DNA of 64,000 bases from JAATGI01 sp036510675. Lineage in GTDB: Bacteria; Pseudomonadota; Alphaproteobacteria; ATCC43930; CGMCC-115725. Below, one piece after another: positions 62,601 through 64,000 of this stretch. The DNA is taken from NCBI GenBank assembly GCA_036510675.1, contig DATCDN010000001.1, positions 1 to 64,000 of the forward strand, read 5' to 3'. Position 1 is the first letter of the stretch. Every line of letters starts with the position of its first letter. The notes under the pieces are model-generated. The model was given only the letters and a program-made list of their open reading frames with translations. It was not told where the DNA came from and did not search any database. Position numbers and translations under genes: made by a program.

Positions 62601-63179
62601 GCCGAAGAAATCGAGACGCAGCGGCTCGGCCGTGCCCGAGGGGTAGAGATCGACAATGCCGCCGCGAATGGCGAACTCGCCCGGCTCGCGCACGGTCTCG
62701 GTGCGGCGGTAGCCGTTGCGCGCCAGGAACGCGGTGAGCGCCGTCAGCGCGACGGCATCGCCAAGCTTGAGCCGCATCACGCGGTCGAGAAACGCCGCGC
62801 GCGGCGGCACGCGCTGAAGCGCGGCGTTGATGGTGGTGAGGACGATGCGGCGCTGTCCCGGCTTCGCCTCGGCGATACGCGTCAGGGTGTCGATGCGGCG
62901 GCTGACGATCTCGGGGTTGGGCGAAATTCGATCGTAGGGCAGGCAATCCCAGGCCGGACACGTCAGCACCGCGACGCCGGGATGAAAAAACGCCAGCGCC
63001 GCCGCGAGCCGCGCCATGCGCGCATCGTCGGCGCAGATGTGCAGCACCGTCTCCGCCTCGCCCGCGGCCACGATGCCGCCGAGCAGAAACGCATCATGCC
63101 CCTCCGGCGCCCCCGCGATCAGGAGATGGCCGGACGCCTCGCGGCTCTTGGCGGTGAAGAATTTACCGAGATTCGTCAT
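59676..63179 (-). CDS. mfd: Transcription-repair coupling factor Mfd
   Basis: Mfd displaces stalled RNA polymerase and recruits nucleotide excision repair. The 1167-residue protein (from ATG 63179) has the N-terminal UvrB-homology part (LTCPAWDCLPYDRISPNPEI), the RNA-polymerase-interaction domain (GDLVVHIDHGVGRYDG), and the translocase motifs ICGDVGFGKTEVALRA and DEEQHFGV. The TRCF C-terminal part is also present. The start overlaps the sdhE gene by 17 bp; an upstream reading frame is antisense to sdhE. Confidence 0.97.
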   Translation of the reverse strand: MTNLGKFFTAKSREASGHLLIAGAPEGHDAFLLGGIVAAGEAETVLHICADDARMARLAAALAFFHPGVAVLTCPAWDCLPYDRISPNPEIVSRRIDTLTRIAEAKPGQRRIVLTTINAALQRVPPRAAFLDRVMRLKLGDAVALTALTAFLARNGYRRTETVREPGEFAIRGGIVDLYPSGTAEPLRLDFFGDNLEAVRSFDPLTQRTTGNLDQVRLQPVSEVLFDETAIERFRTRYREQFGTVANDDALYENVSAGQRFAGMEHWLPLYYDKLETLFDYLPDAAVTMDATIEAARHDRLAAIDDFYQARLDTRRGQPVYRPVRPEQFTIDEREWQAMLRTRRVAELSAFGAPDGAASFDAGGRPVAGFAATRQDPRANLFDAVRDRLGQERAAGRRVLIVAYSIGSADRLENLLHEHGVVTPTRVADWAGFERLPTGAIGSAVLPIEHGYTTAQTMLLTEQDILGERLARPARRRAKSEQFIAEVSALQPGDLVVHIDHGVGRYDGLETLDVAGAPHDCLRILYSGDDKLYVPVENIEMLSRYGGEMAEASLDKLGGVGWQSRKARVKARIQDIAAELIAVAAQRQIRQGEVIAAPEGLYEEFAARFPFPETEDQDKAILDTLEDLVSGKPMDRLICGDVGFGKTEVALRAAFVAVMAGTQVAIVVPTTLLARQHYNRFTERFVGLPVRIGQLSRMVNAKDAAETKKELAAGRIDIVIGTHALLGKGVAFRHLALIVIDEEQHFGVAQKEKLKKLKTDVHVLTLTATPIPRTLQLALAGVREMSVIATPPIDRLAVRSFVLPYDPVVLREAIQRERHRGGQIFYVVPRIADLDDVRRALTELAPDLKVAMAHGRLAPNALEDVMAAFDRHDYDLLLSTDIIESGLDIPTANTMIVHRADMFGLAQLYQLRGRIGRSKQRAYAYFTLPPGKMLTEAAQKRLEVMQTLDQLGAGFILASHDLDIRGAGNLLGQEQSGHIREVGIELYQHLLEEAVANARGGSGEPVADEWTPQITLGTPVLIPEAYVADLNLRLGLYRRIAQLINRAELDSFAAELVDRFGTLPPEVDNLLETIAIKQLCRRAGVQKLDAGPKGVVLQFRNERFANPAGLVRFLQSQSNTARLRPDQRLVVTRSWDDPRDRLRGTATLLKQLAEIAENVPAKVTVSA

Positions 63180-63465
63180 GCGGCCTGAACATGGTGGACC
63201 CTTCGACGCGCAATCGGAAATCGAGCAGCATCCGGGTGACGTCGTTGCGCTGGTCGGCGCTCGGCTCCGCGCGGCGGGCCACCCAATCGTAGAGCAGGCC
63301 GTCCTGTAGTTCGAGCAGCGCCTCGAAACGGTCGAGTTGACCCGCATCGAACGCGGCGAGGTGCCGTTCGGCGAAGCCGGTCAACAGCAATCCTTCCTCG
63401 CGCGTGCCGCGATGCTGGGCTCTGAACAATAGCTTTTTGCGGCGGACCGATTCCGGATCGCCCAT
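63163..63465 (-). CDS. sdhE: Succinate dehydrogenase FAD assembly factor SdhE
   Basis: The 100-residue protein has the SdhE pattern: an HRGTREEGLLLTGF segment matching the RGxxExDxxL core, and LELQDGLLYDWVARR. SdhE helps insert FAD covalently into SdhA. It sits in the common alphaproteobacterial order recG-sdhE-mfd. It overlaps the mfd start and is divergent from recG across 66 bp. Confidence 0.93.
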   Translation of the reverse strand: MGDPESVRRKKLLFRAQHRGTREEGLLLTGFAERHLAAFDAGQLDRFEALLELQDGLLYDWVARRAEPSADQRNDVTRMLLDFRLRVEGSTMFRPHDESR

Positions 63466-63531
63466 GCCGTACTCTCCGATTTAGGCTACGATATAGAGAC
63501 AGATTGCCGTTGTCTCAACCGCGAGAACCGC

Positions 63532-64000
63532 TTGCGTCCGGAAATATTGTTCCCGCTGTTCGCTCCCCTCACCTCTCTGGCCGGGGTTGGGCCGCGCTAT
63601 GCCGCGTTGCTGGCGGAGCTGGCGGGGCCGCATCTCGTCGATCTGCTGTTTTACCTGCCCAGCAGCCTGATCGACCGCCGCTTTTCGCCCACGGTCCGCG
63701 ACGCCCCCGAGGACCGCATCGCCACGCTGACCGTGACGGTGGAGGGGCACCAGCCATCACAGCACCCGCGCCGGCCCTATCGCGTGCGCTGTCGCGACGC
63801 GACCGGATTCCTGCATCTCGTGTTCTTTCATGTGAAGGGCGACTATCTGACGCGGCTGTTGCCGGTCGGCTCGACGCGCATCGTCAGCGGCCGGATCGAG
63901 CGGTTCAACAACGAAATCCAGATGAATCACCCCGACCACATCGTGGCGCCGGACGCGCGCGACACGCTGAAGCCGATCGAGCCGGTCTATCCGCTGACCG
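63532..64000 (+). CDS. recG: ATP-dependent DNA helicase RecG (N-terminal part, cut by window edge)
   Basis: RecG remodels stalled replication forks and recombination intermediates. A TTG start at 63532 gives LRPEILFPLFAPLTSLAGVG, typical of alphaproteobacterial RecG. The wedge/OB domain follows (DLLFYLPSSLIDRR, GRIERFNNEIQMNHPDHIV, LKPIEPVYPLT). The frame is open to base 64000, so about 156 of roughly 690 residues are present. No ATG is available near the start. sdhE and mfd lie on the opposite strand. Confidence 0.92.
   Translation, partial: MRPEILFPLFAPLTSLAGVGPRYAALLAELAGPHLVDLLFYLPSSLIDRRFSPTVRDAPEDRIATLTVTVEGHQPSQHPRRPYRVRCRDATGFLHLVFFHVKGDYLTRLLPVGSTRIVSGRIERFNNEIQMNHPDHIVAPDARDTLKPIEPVYPLT

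Overview
The window reads as a piece of a high-GC alphaproteobacterial chromosome, plausibly Rhodospirillales/Reyranella-like, though rank below class is inference. Supporting marks are the glyA-nrdR-ribD order, a MucR/Ros regulator, serS-pcm-nlpD, recG-sdhE-mfd, CbpA/CbpM, GTG and TTG starts, and many 4-bp ATGA/GTGA overlaps. No rRNA, tRNA, CRISPR array or complete insertion sequence was recognised.

Layout. 1-5926: ribD (cut by the left edge), nrdR, glyA, a methyltransferase, mucR and a Rieske oxygenase. 6112-25844: a lipid and surface-glycoconjugate region. It holds a CDP-alcohol phosphatidyltransferase, a LPG-synthetase-type membrane protein, a GT4 and a PAP2/IPC-synthase-like enzyme, an SDR and a GNAT-type acyltransferase. 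Next come an alpha-oxoamine synthase directly behind a 2540-residue single-module polyketide synthase, two DevC/FtsX-type permeases, a deacetylase remnant, a GT32 and another GT4. 25876-32428: CopD-like protein, cbpM-cbpA, SDR, DUF815 ATPase, nlpD-like lipoprotein, pcm and serS (surE is absent from between serS and pcm). 32606-38837: catabolic genes, including a CmcJ-type oxidoreductase, an FAD monooxygenase, the threonine dehydrogenase/Kbl pair, DUF3891 and a GST. 38931-43345: a small accessory stretch with MazEF, a Tat-exported flavin amine oxidase plus cytochrome c, TumE/TumA and a frameshifted mrr. 43451-49896: a compact hexose/pentose phosphate operon (pgi-gnd-zwf-pgl-ppgK-rpiA). 50014-56098: an MFS carrier and a three-gene 2-oxoacid:ferredoxin oxidoreductase operon. 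56410-64000: an EpmC-like protein, a 3-hydroxyisobutyrate-dehydrogenase-like protein, CHAD, FrnE-like, mfd, sdhE and recG (cut by the right edge).

Most interesting system. The PKS (KS-AT-DH-cMT-psiKR-ER-KR-ACP, no thioesterase) ends 2 bp before an alpha-oxoamine synthase. Flanking genes encode an SDR, a GNAT-type acyltransferase, an IPC-synthase-like PAP2 protein and glycosyltransferases. Together they form a plausible pathway for a ceramide-like lipid whose long-chain base is made by a highly reducing polyketide synthase. This parallels fungal fumonisin logic (Fum1/Fum8) and would be followed by N-acylation and head-group addition. The pathway is inferred from domain content and gene order; no product is shown.

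Several palindrome-rich intergenic elements (5935-6074, 51246-51378, 59503-59674) resemble dispersed REP-like repeats.
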